In this document: positions 14,071 to 23,221 of the stretch, piece after piece
Numbering within the stretch: the stretch's first letter is position 1
How the letters are laid out: each line of letters starts with the position of its first letter
NCBI GenBank assembly: GCA_937916485.1
Contig: CALFSV010000407.1
Location: forward strand, 1-27,426
Origin: an uncultured Paracoccaceae bacterium
GTDB lineage: Bacteria; Pseudomonadota; Alphaproteobacteria; Rhodobacterales; Rhodobacteraceae
Reading direction: 5' to 3'
DNA length: 27,426 nucleotides
The notes under the pieces: model-generated
Database searches by the model: none
Seen by the model: the letters and a program-made list of their open reading frames with translations, nothing else
What the model was told of the DNA's origin: nothing
Program-made: the position numbers and the translations under genes

Positions 14071-15519
14071 ATGACAAAGATTGAAATTCGTAACGAAGGC
14101 ATGCGTATCGGCGGTAAGGTTGTGTTTACCGACGACGTCATCGAGGTGCTTTATCCCTACACTGACGAAGTTGTGGGCACTGTTCCTGCGGGCACAGCGG
14201 AACACGCGCGCAAGGCGTTCGAGATTGCTGCAAATTACAAGTCAAAGCTGACCCGCTATGAGCGGAGCGAGATCTTGAAAAAAGCAGGCCGACTTATCGG
14301 AGAGAAGCGTAAAGACCTCGCCAAATGGCTGACGCTTGAGCTGGGGATTTGTCACCAGCATGCAATCTACGAGACCAAGCGAGCGCAAGATGTTTATGAC
14401 TTTGCAGCGGCGCAGGTTTTAAACGATGACGGCGAAATCTTTTCGTGCGATTTGACCCATAACGGCAAAGCCCGCAAGATTTTCACCAAGCGCGAGCCGG
14501 TAAAGGCCATCTCGGCGATCACGCCGTTCAATCACCCGCTGAACATGGTCAGCCACAAAATTGCGCCCTCGATTGCCACCAACAATTGCATGGTCTGCAA
14601 GCCAACCGAACTCACGCCGCTGACGTGCCTTGCGCTAGCAGATATTCTTTACGAAGCCGGCCTTCCCCCTGAGATGTTTCAGGTTGTCACAGGCCTGCCG
14701 CAGGATATCGGCGACGAGATGATCACAAACGAAAACATCGACATCATCACTTTCACCGGTGGTGTTCCTGTCGGCAAGATTATCGCTGACAAGGCTGGTT
14801 ATAAACGTCAGGCGCTTGAACTGGGTGGAAATGATCCGCTGATCATTTGTAACGATCTGTCTGATGCCGATCTGGAAAAAGCAGCGACCATCGCGGTCGC
14901 AGGTGCGACTGGTAACTCCGGTCAGCGCTGCACCGCGATCAAACGCATTTTGGTGCAAGAAAGCGTTGCCGATAGATTCGTACCGCTGGTTCTGGAAAAA
15001 GCCAAGAAGATCAAGTTTGGTGACCCGCAAGACCCTGCAACCGAACTTGGCTGCGTGATCCACTCAAAGGCGGCCGAACTGTTCGAGAACCGCGTGCTGG
15101 ATGCGGAAAAGCAAGGTGCAAAAATTTTGTATCACCCTGGTCGTCAGGGCGCGTTGTTGCCGCCTATTGTGATCGATTATGTCCCACATGAGTGTGAACT
15201 GGTGATGGAAGAGACCTTTGGTCCGATCATCCCAATCGTGCGTGTGCCCGACAATGATGAGGAGGTCATGGCAATCTCCAACTCGACCGAGTTTGGCCTG
15301 TCATCGGGTGTTTGTACCAACGATCTGCACCGTGCGATTTCTTATATTAACGGTCTGGACGTCGGCACTTGTAACATCTGGGAACAACCCGGCTACCGCA
15401 TTGAAACGTCCCCCTTTGGTGGGATCAAAGACAGCGGCAATGGTGTAAAAGAAGGCGTAACAGAAGCGATGAAATTCTTCACGAATGTCAAAACGTATTC
15501 ACTGCCTTGGGTCGAATAG
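14071..15519 (+). CDS. phnY: Phosphonoacetaldehyde dehydrogenase
   Basis: This aldehyde dehydrogenase oxidises phosphonoacetaldehyde to phosphonoacetate with NAD, linking PhnW to PhnA. The product is 482 residues. The general base Glu250 lies in ELGGNDPLI and the catalytic Cys287 in [17 protein letters not shown] motif in the cofactor/substrate region and KPTELTPL, whose lysine contacts NAD in this fold, are also visible. The end motif [16 protein letters not shown] is normal for the superfamily. The gene starts 17 bases after phnA and is followed by a strong terminator, so phnW-phnA-phnY form one unit. No PhnX (phosphonatase) gene is present, consistent with this oxidative branch. Confidence 0.94.
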   Translation: MTKIEIRNEGMRIGGKVVFTDDVIEVLYPYTDEVVGTVPAGTAEHARKAFEIAANYKSKLTRYERSEILKKAGRLIGEKRKDLAKWLTLELGICHQHAIYETKRAQDVYDFAAAQVLNDDGEIFSCDLTHNGKARKIFTKREPVKAISAITPFNHPLNMVSHKIAPSIATNNCMVCKPTELTPLTCLALADILYEAGLPPEMFQVVTGLPQDIGDEMITNENIDIITFTGGVPVGKIIADKAGYKRQALELGGNDPLIICNDLSDADLEKAATIAVAGATGNSGQRCTAIKRILVQESVADRFVPLVLEKAKKIKFGDPQDPATELGCVIHSKAAELFENRVLDAEKQGAKILYHPGRQGALLPPIVIDYVPHECELVMEETFGPIIPIVRVPDNDEEVMAISNSTEFGLSSGVCTNDLHRAISYINGLDVGTCNIWEQPGYRIETSPFGGIKDSGNGVKEGVTEAMKFFTNVKTYSLPWVE

Positions 15520-15537
15520 ACCTAGATTTACCCTGAC

Positions 15538-15566
15538 TGGCGGAGCTCTGGGGCTCCGCCATTTTT
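15538..15566 (+). terminator. Rho-independent terminator after phnY
   Basis: TGGCGGAGC (15538-15546) pairs perfectly with GCTCCGCCA (15553-15561) around a 6-base loop and is followed by TTTTT. It separates phnWAY from the transporter gene downstream, although read-through remains possible. Confidence 0.9.
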
Positions 15567-15605
15567 GCGGATCTGACCAACTTTTGTAAAACAGGAAACA
15601 GCTCA

Positions 15606-16433
15606 ATGAGCACCGGACTCATTTCCATCGTCCTGTTTGCAGCCCTTCTGCATGCGACGTGGAACGCGCTGGTCAAAGGATCGCGCGACCGTGCTGCCGC
15701 ACTTGCATACATCTCGATGGGGCATGTCATCCCCGGCGCGATCCTTGTTATGTTCTTGCCGATGGTGGCACCAGAGGCGTGGCCGTTTATAATTGCATCA
15801 ACCGTCATCCACTGGGGCTACTACTACGCCTTGAATGTGTCTTATCGACTGGGTGATCTTTCGTTGATCTACCCTATCGCACGTGGACTTGCGCCGGTTC
15901 TTATTGCTTTGGGGGCGCAGTATTGGGCCGCTGAAATACTGCCGGTGCAGGCGTGGGTTGGTATCATCGTCGTCTCGTTTGGCATCTTGATCCTTGCGCT
16001 TAAGCAAACAAACACGTCTTCGCGCCCCATTGTCGCCGCAGTCATCACCTCGATGTTCATCGCGGCCTATTCGATCGTCGACGGGATCGGGATTCGGGTT
16101 TCGGGCAGCCCCGTTTCTTATATCGGCTGGCTGTTTGTCGCCGAAATTTTTGTGCCGCTTTTCGTCTTAGCTCGATTTCCCAAACGGCTGATCCATTTTG
16201 GGACGCGCACATCTCTGCTGGCTCTTGCAGGCGGCATCATGTCCGGACTTGCGTATGGGCTGGTTCTTTATGCAAAAACACTGGTGCCCCTCGGCGTCGT
16301 GTCAGCGTTGCGCGAAACCTCTGTCATATTTGCGGCTTTGATCGGGGTCTTCGTGATGGGGGAACGCCCGATCAAAAGGCGTATCCTCGCCGCAACAGTC
16401 GTTGCGGTTGGCGTCGTCATTCTTTTGAAATAG
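15606..16433 (+). CDS. EamA/DMT-family transporter linked to AEP catabolism
   Basis: The 275-residue product is very hydrophobic, with about ten membrane segments in two EamA repeats. The motifs LGDLSLIYPIARG (about residues 82-94) and SALRETSVIFAALIGVFVMG are shared in form with the first EamA protein of the window (4649-5512). It begins with ATG 15606 after an AGGAAA ribosome-binding site, 87 bases past phnY and just beyond the terminator. Position suggests it imports an aminophosphonate or exports a by-product such as alanine or acetate. The family does not tell which. Confidence 0.88.
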   Translation: MSTGLISIVLFAALLHATWNALVKGSRDRAAALAYISMGHVIPGAILVMFLPMVAPEAWPFIIASTVIHWGYYYALNVSYRLGDLSLIYPIARGLAPVLIALGAQYWAAEILPVQAWVGIIVVSFGILILALKQTNTSSRPIVAAVITSMFIAAYSIVDGIGIRVSGSPVSYIGWLFVAEIFVPLFVLARFPKRLIHFGTRTSLLALAGGIMSGLAYGLVLYAKTLVPLGVVSALRETSVIFAALIGVFVMGERPIKRRILAATVVAVGVVILLK

Positions 16434-16519
16434 TCTGTTAGCCCACAAAAACACATATTTTCGCACGAATCCTCTGGACAATTTGGCCTGAACCCGTCAA
16501 TTGGAAGAGAGGATTGCTC

Positions 16520-17323
16520 ATGCCCCACACTGAAAATCATGCGACACATAGAGAAGTTGAACTTCTTGAAACTCTCAGAGCTCAGGGGGGGTCTGCACGC
16601 ACATCCCATCTTGCAGATGTCCTAAGCGTCAGCGAAGAAACCATACGCAGAACGGTTAAGGTACTGGCGAAAACCGGAATGGTTCAGCGCGTGCATGGTG
16701 GTGTCTATCTGTCTAACACAGAAGCGCTTGATCCGGTCGGGTCTCGGCTAAAAATACGGACAAAAGCCAAGGGGCAAATTGCAGCGGTAGCGGCCAGTAT
16801 GATACCAAGCGGGTCTTGTGTGTTTCTAGACGTCGGAAGCACGACGGCACATGTGGCGACCGGCTTAAGATCACACCGTGACCTCAAGGTTGTCACGAAC
16901 GGAATTCACGCTGCACAAGCCTTGGTGGACAACAATGACAATCAGGTCTTCTTGGCTGGTGGCGCATTGTATCATGTCGAAGACGGGACCTTCGGACCTG
17001 AAACCATAGAATTTGTTGAAAGATTCAATATCGACGTCGCGGTCATCAGCATTGATGGCTTTGACTGTGAAACCGGGTTCCTATTGTCGAGCGCTGCAGA
17101 AGCGGCTTTGGCGCGGGCTGTGACACAACGTGCAAGGCGCGTTCTTGTTGTGACAGATGTCACCAAATTCGGGCAATCCGCACCTTTGATTGCCTGCAAA
17201 CCAAGAGATGTCACCGCGGTTCTTATCGATAAACTGCCGGATCGCATTTTCCACCAAAAGCTTATCGAATGGGAAATAGAAGTCGTCGTCGTTCCGGACT
17301 CGAAAACCGGAAAAACACGATGA
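16520..17323 (+). CDS. DeoR-family transcriptional regulator (intact)
   Basis: The product is 267 residues. An N-terminal DeoR helix-turn-helix is present (about residues 12-62, with HLADVLSVSEETIRRTVKVL and then MVQRVHGGVYL). A DeoRC sensor domain follows, with SGSCVFLDVGSTTAHVATGL and VISIDGFD, where sugar-phosphate-like ligands bind in the family. ATG 16520 is chosen because AGAGAGGA lies 6 bases upstream. The stop overlaps the start of the Na/Pi-family gene (ATGA), so the two are translationally coupled. It is a paralogue of the broken DeoR gene at 8743-9497. It probably responds to a phosphorylated or phosphonate intermediate, but the ligand is unknown. Confidence 0.9.
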   Translation: MPHTENHATHREVELLETLRAQGGSARTSHLADVLSVSEETIRRTVKVLAKTGMVQRVHGGVYLSNTEALDPVGSRLKIRTKAKGQIAAVAASMIPSGSCVFLDVGSTTAHVATGLRSHRDLKVVTNGIHAAQALVDNNDNQVFLAGGALYHVEDGTFGPETIEFVERFNIDVAVISIDGFDCETGFLLSSAAEAALARAVTQRARRVLVVTDVTKFGQSAPLIACKPRDVTAVLIDKLPDRIFHQKLIEWEIEVVVVPDSKTGKTR

Positions 17324-18969
17324 TAATCGTCTCGTTTTTGTTGGAACTTTTTGGCGCGACCATGCTGCTTTTGTTTGCTGTCCGCATAGTTCGCACCGGC
17401 ATTGAGCGCACCTTTGGTGCGTCTTTTCAACGGCAAGTGACCCGTCACAAACATCCCGTCGGTTTGGCGATCATTGGCGTTTTCCTCGCGATTGTTTTGC
17501 AAAGTTCGGCCGCGGTAACCCTTCTGGTGGCAGGCTTTGCGGGGTCGGGCGCACTTGCGTTTGTGCAGTCAATGGCAGTTGTGCTTGGCGGCGATTTGGG
17601 ATCCGCGCTTTTGATCCAGATCCTGTCCTTGAAGCTCAGCTGGCTCGCACCAGCGCTTCTGACTGTTGGGGGTATCTTATTCCTCAAGACCGAAAAGAAA
17701 CGATTAAAACAGGCTGGCCGCATCATTTTAGGCATCGCTTTGATCCTGATTTCACTGGGCTTTCTACGTGACGCGATCGAACCGATCCGCGAAAGTTCCT
17801 TGTTGCCGGCAATCGCGGGCTATCTTGAACGCGATTTTCTGACCGCTTTTATTGTTGGGGCTGGACTGGCGTTTGTGATGCACTCCTCGGTGGCGACGAT
17901 TTTGATGGTTGTTGCAATCGTCAGTGTCGGCGCCCTGCCCTTTGCGGTCGGTGTGTCCATTTTGCTGGGTGCGAACATGGGCTCCGCTTTGATACCGATT
18001 TGGCTGTCGCGGGGGATGGAACCACGCGCGCAACGCATCCCGCTTGCGAATTTGATCATCCGTGGGGCCGCGGCTGTGGCGGCGTTGCTTGTCATCAACC
18101 TGACAGCGATTACCGTCATTCCGCCGTCTTGGAACGATGGCCAAAGCCTTATCCTGTTACACATTGGTTTTAACAGCTTGCTGATTTTGTTACTTCCGTT
18201 TCTTTCGTTATTGGAACGTCCTGTATCGATGATGGTCCCGACCCCGAAAGACGAGATCAAAACTGTCCCGATTCAAAATCGAACGCTTCTGAATGACGTA
18301 GGACAGACGAACCCAACACTTGCGCTTGCATCATTGCGCCACGAAGTGCTGCGCATGGCCGGTCTGGTCGGTGACATGCTGTCCCCTGTTATGGGGCTGT
18401 ATGATACGTTTGATACCGCGCTGCTGTCTCACATCCAGTCGCAGGATCTTATCGTAAATAAAGCTTTGGATATGGTGCGGAAATATGCATCCAACATGCC
18501 ACACCAAGATATGAGCAAAGATCAACTTAAAGAGATGCGCGAGCTGATGGATTACGCCATCGCCCTAGAGGCCGCGGGCGACATCATTGTGAAACGGCTG
18601 TTGCCGCTGACAAAGGAAAAATCTCAAAAGGGCATAAAGCTAAGTAAGGTCGGGTTTGCCGAACTTCTGGCGATAAATGATCAGGTTGAGGTTAATCTTA
18701 AGACGGCGACCAATGTGCTTATTTCGTCTGACGTCATGGCGGCCCGCCTTCTGTTAGAGGAAAAGGCTGAAATGGCCCGTATGGAGCGTTCTAGCCGCAA
18801 AAAGCACCTGCGCCGATTATCAGATGGCGATATGGACAGCGCCAGGTCCAGCGACATCCATTTGGAAACGGCCTATACGCTCAAGGAATTCAACTCTTGG
18901 ATCATCAGCGTGGCCCACCCGATCTTGGCCCGCGAAGGGCAGCTTTTGTCAACACGGCTTGTTGACTAA
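17320..18969 (+). CDS. Na/Pi-cotransporter-family protein (NptA/YjbB-like), probable phosphate transporter or exporter
   Basis: The product is 549 residues. The N-terminal ~310 residues hold the two inverted Na/Pi-cotransporter repeats. Repeat one has the QSS signature (LQSSAAVTLL); repeat two carries MHSSVATILM, with His in place of the usual Gln. The C-terminal ~220 residues are helical and soluble, like the PhoU-like tail of YjbB-type proteins. ATG 17320 overlaps the DeoR stop by four bases. In bacteria this family includes proteins that export phosphate when internal levels are high. Next to a pathway that releases one phosphate per AEP, export of surplus phosphate is the simplest role. 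Direction is inferred, and the His substitution could alter ion coupling. Confidence 0.85.
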   Translation: MIIVSFLLELFGATMLLLFAVRIVRTGIERTFGASFQRQVTRHKHPVGLAIIGVFLAIVLQSSAAVTLLVAGFAGSGALAFVQSMAVVLGGDLGSALLIQILSLKLSWLAPALLTVGGILFLKTEKKRLKQAGRIILGIALILISLGFLRDAIEPIRESSLLPAIAGYLERDFLTAFIVGAGLAFVMHSSVATILMVVAIVSVGALPFAVGVSILLGANMGSALIPIWLSRGMEPRAQRIPLANLIIRGAAAVAALLVINLTAITVIPPSWNDGQSLILLHIGFNSLLILLLPFLSLLERPVSMMVPTPKDEIKTVPIQNRTLLNDVGQTNPTLALASLRHEVLRMAGLVGDMLSPVMGLYDTFDTALLSHIQSQDLIVNKALDMVRKYASNMPHQDMSKDQLKEMRELMDYAIALEAAGDIIVKRLLPLTKEKSQKGIKLSKVGFAELLAINDQVEVNLKTATNVLISSDVMAARLLLEEKAEMARMERSSRKKHLRRLSDGDMDSARSSDIHLETAYTLKEFNSWIISVAHPILAREGQLLSTRLVD

Positions 18970-18997
18970 ACACCAACCTTACGGCCTGACCAGACGA

Positions 18998-19999
18998 TCA
19001 AAGCGCGGCAGTTTCAAACAGTTCTTTCCAGCGGTGGCACGATACCGCATGTCCCTCATCACAGGTTTCCAATGTGGGAACTTCGCTTTTGCAAATATCG
19101 GCCACATGTGGGCAGCGCGTGTGGAACGTACAGCCCGACGGTTGATTGGTCGGAGACGGGATTTCGCCTACCAGACGCTGGGCGGAATCCTCTGCATCTG
19201 GATCCAGCGACGGGATCGCCGAAAACAACGCTTTGGTATAAGGATGGCGCGTGCTGTTGAACAAATCCTTTGTCGGAGCACTTTCGACAATGCGCCCCAG
19301 ATACATCACGGCGACATGGTCACAGGTATGGGCCACGACAGACAAATCATGGCTGATGAACAAGAACGTTAACCCCATGTCGATCTGAATGGACTTCAGC
19401 AGGTTCAGAACATCCGCTTGAATAGACACATCCAAAGCCGCGACGCTTTCGTCGGCGACAATGAACTGCGGCTTTGACACCAAAGCCCGCGCAATGGAAA
19501 TTCGCTGCCGCTGTCCGCCCGAAAAAGCATGCGGAAAACGGCGCAAGTGTTCCAGATTCAAACGACATTTCGCGGCGATTTCACGCACGACCTTGTCGGT
19601 TTCTTCGCGCCCAGACGTCAGGCCCATCACCTCAAGCGGTTCAGCAATGATATCACGCACGGTCATACGCGGCGACAAGGCGGCATAGGGGTCCTGAAAG
19701 ATCAGCTGGGCCCGTTTGCGATAATCCTTGAGTTCGGCAGGCGTCATTTTTTCAAGATCATACCGGACTTCGCCGTCGTCATAGACTGCGCCGCCCCTTG
19801 CGATTTTCGTGGCATTCAACAATGCCCGACCTAACGTGGTCTTGCCGGACCCACTTTCGCCGACGACTCCAAAGAACGAGCCCCTTGGAATATCAACGGA
19901 TATCCCATCGACTGCCTTTAGGATTTTGGGCTTGAAAAATCCGCCCCCGATGTTGAATTCGACCGCCAAGTTCTTGGTGGAAATAAGATTGTCAGTCAT
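18998..19999 (-). CDS. Oligopeptide-type ABC transporter ATP-binding protein (DppF/OppF-like)
   Basis: The product is 333 residues. Walker A is GESGSGKTT, the signature is FSGGQRQRISIARAL, Walker B ends IVADES with the catalytic Glu retained, and the switch His lies in FISHDL. The C-terminal oligopeptide-transporter extension has the cysteine cluster typical of the family (GCTFHTRCPHVADIC), often linked to an iron-sulfur site. Residues DES replace the commoner DEP. ATG 19999 is preferred over an upstream ATG (20062) because GGAGG lies 7 bases before it and the preceding gene ends only 2 bases upstream. It is the last gene of the importer operon. Confidence 0.93.
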   Translation of the reverse strand: MTDNLISTKNLAVEFNIGGGFFKPKILKAVDGISVDIPRGSFFGVVGESGSGKTTLGRALLNATKIARGGAVYDDGEVRYDLEKMTPAELKDYRKRAQLIFQDPYAALSPRMTVRDIIAEPLEVMGLTSGREETDKVVREIAAKCRLNLEHLRRFPHAFSGGQRQRISIARALVSKPQFIVADESVAALDVSIQADVLNLLKSIQIDMGLTFLFISHDLSVVAHTCDHVAVMYLGRIVESAPTKDLFNSTRHPYTKALFSAIPSLDPDAEDSAQRLVGEIPSPTNQPSGCTFHTRCPHVADICKSEVPTLETCDEGHAVSCHRWKELFETAAL

Positions 20000-20001
20000 C
20001 C

Positions 20002-20994
20002 CTAAGCCTCCGTTGCGAAAAGATGACAGGCCACTGCGTGATCTGGATTTTTTTCCCGCCACTCAGGGATATTGACTGTGCAGGTTTCACCAACAACCTT
20101 TCCGCATCTGGTGTTGAACACACACCCCGTAGGCCGTTCAAGAGGCGAAGGAATATCGCCAGGAATAGGCACCAACGGCGATTCAAGATCATCCATTTTG
20201 GGCAACGCATCCAGCAGGCCTTGAGTGTAGGGATGTGCCGGATTGCGGATAACATCACGCACGGGACCTTTTTCAATCATCCGGCCAAGATACATCACAG
20301 CCACTTTGTCAGCGGTCTGTGCAATCACGCCAAGGTCATGGGTGATAAAGATGATCCCCATCATAAACTCGGACACCAATTCGCGCATCAAGTCGATAAC
20401 CTGCGCCTGGATTGTGACATCCAGCGCCGTTGTCGGCTCATCCGCGATCAGAAGTTTGGGCTTGGTTGACAGCGCCATCGCAATCATCGCGCGCTGCCTC
20501 ATACCACCCGACAGTTCAAAGGCATATTGATCAAACCGGGCTGAGGCATCAGAAATACCGACGCGGTCCAACATTTCAATCGACAGTTCTTTGCACTGTG
20601 TCTTTGACATGTCCGTGTGCAACAAAAGCTGTTCGACCATCTGTTTGCCAATGGAAATGGCCGGTGCAAAGCTGGCCATCGGTTCTTGGAAAATCATCGA
20701 AATCGCGCCGCCACGTACAACGTTGCGCTGCTTTTGGGATGTGAGTTTCAGCACATCCAGCGATACATCTTTGGTGTTCAACAGGATCTTGCTTTCGGGC
20801 GCATAGACTGCGTTGCCAGCATTCAGATACATCAGCGACTTCGCCGTCACCGATTTACCTGATCCGCTTTCGCCGACCAGCCCCATGACTTCGCCAGGCA
20901 TCACGGTAAAACTAACATCATCAACCGCAGTGATCCGACCTTCGTCAGTGTCAAATTGCAGCGTTAGATTTTGGACATCAATCAGTGGTTTCAT
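20002..20994 (-). CDS. Oligopeptide-type ABC transporter ATP-binding protein (DppD/OppD-like)
   Basis: The product is 330 residues. Walker A is GESGSGKSVTAKSL, the signature is LSGGMRQRAMIAMAL, Walker B is LLIADEPTTALDV and the switch His is in FITHDLG. The C-terminal extension carries GCVFNTRCGKVVGETC, the oligopeptide-family cysteine motif. The start codon overlaps the stop of the upstream permease gene (ATGA at 20991-20994), so the two are translationally coupled. With the next ATPase it forms the heterodimeric motor of the importer. Confidence 0.93.
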   Translation of the reverse strand: MKPLIDVQNLTLQFDTDEGRITAVDDVSFTVMPGEVMGLVGESGSGKSVTAKSLMYLNAGNAVYAPESKILLNTKDVSLDVLKLTSQKQRNVVRGGAISMIFQEPMASFAPAISIGKQMVEQLLLHTDMSKTQCKELSIEMLDRVGISDASARFDQYAFELSGGMRQRAMIAMALSTKPKLLIADEPTTALDVTIQAQVIDLMRELVSEFMMGIIFITHDLGVIAQTADKVAVMYLGRMIEKGPVRDVIRNPAHPYTQGLLDALPKMDDLESPLVPIPGDIPSPLERPTGCVFNTRCGKVVGETCTVNIPEWREKNPDHAVACHLFATEA

Positions 20995-22133
20995 TTCTTG
21001 GAATCCGAATAAGGGTCAGCTGCGTCACGCAAGCCATCGCCGACGAACACAAAGGCCATGACAAGTGCGACGAAGAAAAGAACCGGGATAAAGTACCATT
21101 GGTAATTGAGCAGAACGTCCGCTTTGGTGACGTTTTGCAGCATAACACCCAATGAGTTCACAGGGTCCTTCAGCCCCAACCCGATAAAGCTAAGACCGGT
21201 TTCGGTCAGCACCATGTAGGGGAATGAGATCACCAGATCGACAATGATATAACTGGTGAAGCTGGGTAAAAGGTGGCGCCGGATGATGTGGGGCGATGAT
21301 GCGCCACACAGCTGAGCCGCCAGCACATATTCCTGATTTCGTTCCGTCAACAAATGGGTCCGCACACGGCGCGCCAACGTCGGCCAACCGATCAAACCTA
21401 GAATAATCGCGATCATGAAAAACCGTTGCTCTGAGGTCCATTCAGTTGGCACAAAGGCTGCCACGGACATCACCAACGGGATCGCAGGGATCGTTCGCAC
21501 CGCGTCCGTTACCATCTGGATCACGCTATCCAGCCTGCCCCCGTAATAGCCGGACACCCCTCCTATGATCAGGGCGAGCACAAAGGATATCAAAACCCCG
21601 AGCGTGCCGATTTGAAGCGATGTGAAAATCGCATGCAGCGTCCGAGAGAAGATATCTTTGCCAGCACTGTCGGTGCCAAACAGGTGTATCATTTTTTCGT
21701 CGCCTTGGAGACCAAAGAGATGCGTATCCATCGGAATTACTCCGAACAGATCAAACTCTGAGCCTTCTACGAAAAACGCGATGTAGTGGCGGATATCTTC
21801 GTTTGGCTCCTCAACCCAACGGAAATTGGTTTCAGCCGACCTCGTGCGTTCGACCCCGTGGATGAAGGGACGCAAGGAACAGCCGTTCTTGTCGCAGAAC
21901 TGCGGGATTTGTGGCGCACCATTCAGATAGTCGCGATCCCGCCCTGCAATTGTCGGATCATATGGCGAAAGTGCGGGCGCGAGAATGCCAATCACAATGA
22001 TAAAGACTAGCACGCCAGCAGCAATCATGGCCGCACGTTGTTTTTTGAACCGGGCCCAAATCAATTGACTTTGCGATGCGGTAAAGTAGGTCTCTTTGTC
22101 CTGCTGTAGGCTTTTCATTGTTTTCGCGCTCAT
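20991..22133 (-). CDS. Oligopeptide-type ABC transporter permease (DppC/OppC-like)
   Basis: The product is 380 residues, longer than a typical DppC. After the first membrane helix (about residues 35-55) there is an insertion of roughly 100 residues, predicted to be periplasmic, before the family block HLFGTDSAGKDIFSR. The remaining helices and the EAA loop (YVLAAQLCGASSPHIIRRHL) are normal. Long OppC proteins like this usually go with large binding proteins, as here. ATG 22133 has GAGGT upstream and lies 5 bases after the DppB stop. Confidence 0.92.
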   Translation of the reverse strand: MSAKTMKSLQQDKETYFTASQSQLIWARFKKQRAAMIAAGVLVFIIVIGILAPALSPYDPTIAGRDRDYLNGAPQIPQFCDKNGCSLRPFIHGVERTRSAETNFRWVEEPNEDIRHYIAFFVEGSEFDLFGVIPMDTHLFGLQGDEKMIHLFGTDSAGKDIFSRTLHAIFTSLQIGTLGVLISFVLALIIGGVSGYYGGRLDSVIQMVTDAVRTIPAIPLVMSVAAFVPTEWTSEQRFFMIAIILGLIGWPTLARRVRTHLLTERNQEYVLAAQLCGASSPHIIRRHLLPSFTSYIIVDLVISFPYMVLTETGLSFIGLGLKDPVNSLGVMLQNVTKADVLLNYQWYFIPVLFFVALVMAFVFVGDGLRDAADPYSDSKK

Positions 22134-22138
22134 GCCAG

Positions 22139-23143
22139 CTACCTCAAGATGCTCTTGCGGATCCGTGGATCCATGATGGCAAGAAGAATGTCAGTCAGAA
22201 AATTTAGCGTGACGATGGATGCCGTCAGCAAAAAGATGATGGCGCCCGCAAGCTGCTGATCGTTGGACTTTGCCAAAGCATCAATCAGAAGCGACCCAGC
22301 CTCGGACAGCGTCAGAATAAGTGCGACGATCGGCAGTTCGTTGAACACACGGTTCAGATCAAAACCCAAGGAATTCACAATCGGAGCTAATGCGTGCCGC
22401 GCCGGATAGCGCCACAGCAATTTTGCTCCATATAAACCGCGTGCTTTAGCCGCCGTCACATAAAGCTTTCCGATCTCGTCAGACATCAATGCGCGAACGG
22501 TTTGTAAAGCAAACGCGGTCGCCGACCAGCCAAGGATAAAAATGGGCAACCATGCATGTTTGAGCAGGTCAACGAACTTGGCCCATGACCAATCTGCGTC
22601 GCGATACTCAGCCGAAAACAGCCCCGTTAGAGTTTCGCCGAAATAGACCGTCGCGACCAACATAATCATCAACGCCAACAAGAAGTTTGGCATTGCCAGG
22701 CCGAGGTAGCTGAAGATCCGAAGGCTGTTGTTCAAAACCGCATTGCGGGAAGATGCCGCGATGATGCCAACCGGAACAGCAATGGAATAAGCCAGAAGCA
22801 GTGATGACATGGCGATCGCCAAGGAAATCCAGAACTTCGCACCCAAAAGATCTGCAATATTGACGCGCAGAATACAGCTGTCGCCAAAATCGCCTTGGAA
22901 GGCGCCCACGACCCAGGTGCTCCAGCGGGTGATGAAAGGTCGGTCCAGCCCGAGGCGGACACGTTCGCTTTCGATGTCTGCGATTGAAATCGCGACCCCC
23001 TGCGTCTGTTTGTAAGATAGATAACGTTCTGCACAATCACCGGGAACCAGTTCCATCAGTGAAAAGACAACGAATGAAACGATTAACAGCGTGATGAAAG
23101 CCATTGCCGCGCGCATTAGCGCAAATCGTCCAAATTGCAGCAT
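22139..23143 (-). CDS. Oligopeptide-type ABC transporter permease (DppB/OppB-like)
   Basis: The product is 334 residues. It starts with a membrane helix (AFITLLIVSFVVFSLMELVP) followed by GDCAERYL, the normal opening of this family. The EAA-type loop is YVTAAKARGLYGAKLLWRYP. About six membrane segments are visible. An AGGGG ribosome-binding site precedes ATG 23143. It is downstream of the binding-protein gene, separated by a 78-base gap that holds a hairpin. Confidence 0.92.
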   Translation of the reverse strand: MLQFGRFALMRAAMAFITLLIVSFVVFSLMELVPGDCAERYLSYKQTQGVAISIADIESERVRLGLDRPFITRWSTWVVGAFQGDFGDSCILRVNIADLLGAKFWISLAIAMSSLLLAYSIAVPVGIIAASSRNAVLNNSLRIFSYLGLAMPNFLLALMIMLVATVYFGETLTGLFSAEYRDADWSWAKFVDLLKHAWLPIFILGWSATAFALQTVRALMSDEIGKLYVTAAKARGLYGAKLLWRYPARHALAPIVNSLGFDLNRVFNELPIVALILTLSEAGSLLIDALAKSNDQQLAGAIIFLLTASIVTLNFLTDILLAIMDPRIRKSILR

Positions 23144-23183
23144 GCCCTGACCCCTCAGTCGTCATTCTTAGTTCATAGAAAAA

Positions 23184-23211
23184 TCACAGGCGGACCATAG
23201 CCCGCCTGTGA
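23184..23211 (-). terminator. Hairpin between the binding-protein and permease genes
   Basis: TCACAGGCGG (23184-23193) pairs perfectly with CCGCCTGTGA (23202-23211) around an 8-base loop. On the minus strand it is followed by TTTTT. Its position just after the binding-protein gene fits a partial terminator or mRNA-stabilising hairpin, giving more binding protein than permease. Confidence 0.85.
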
Positions 23212-23221
23212 AAACGTTAGA

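Noticed and set aside
9551..18969. Phosphonatase (PhnX) or C-P lyase genes in the phosphonate region
   Set aside because: No HAD-type phosphonatase or phnGHIJKLM-like protein is present; C-P cleavage is assigned to the PhnA hydrolase.
18824..19372. Open frame on + bridging the Na/Pi-family gene and the ATPase gene
   Set aside because: It overlaps the ends of two well-supported genes in a shadow frame and has no motif or start signal.
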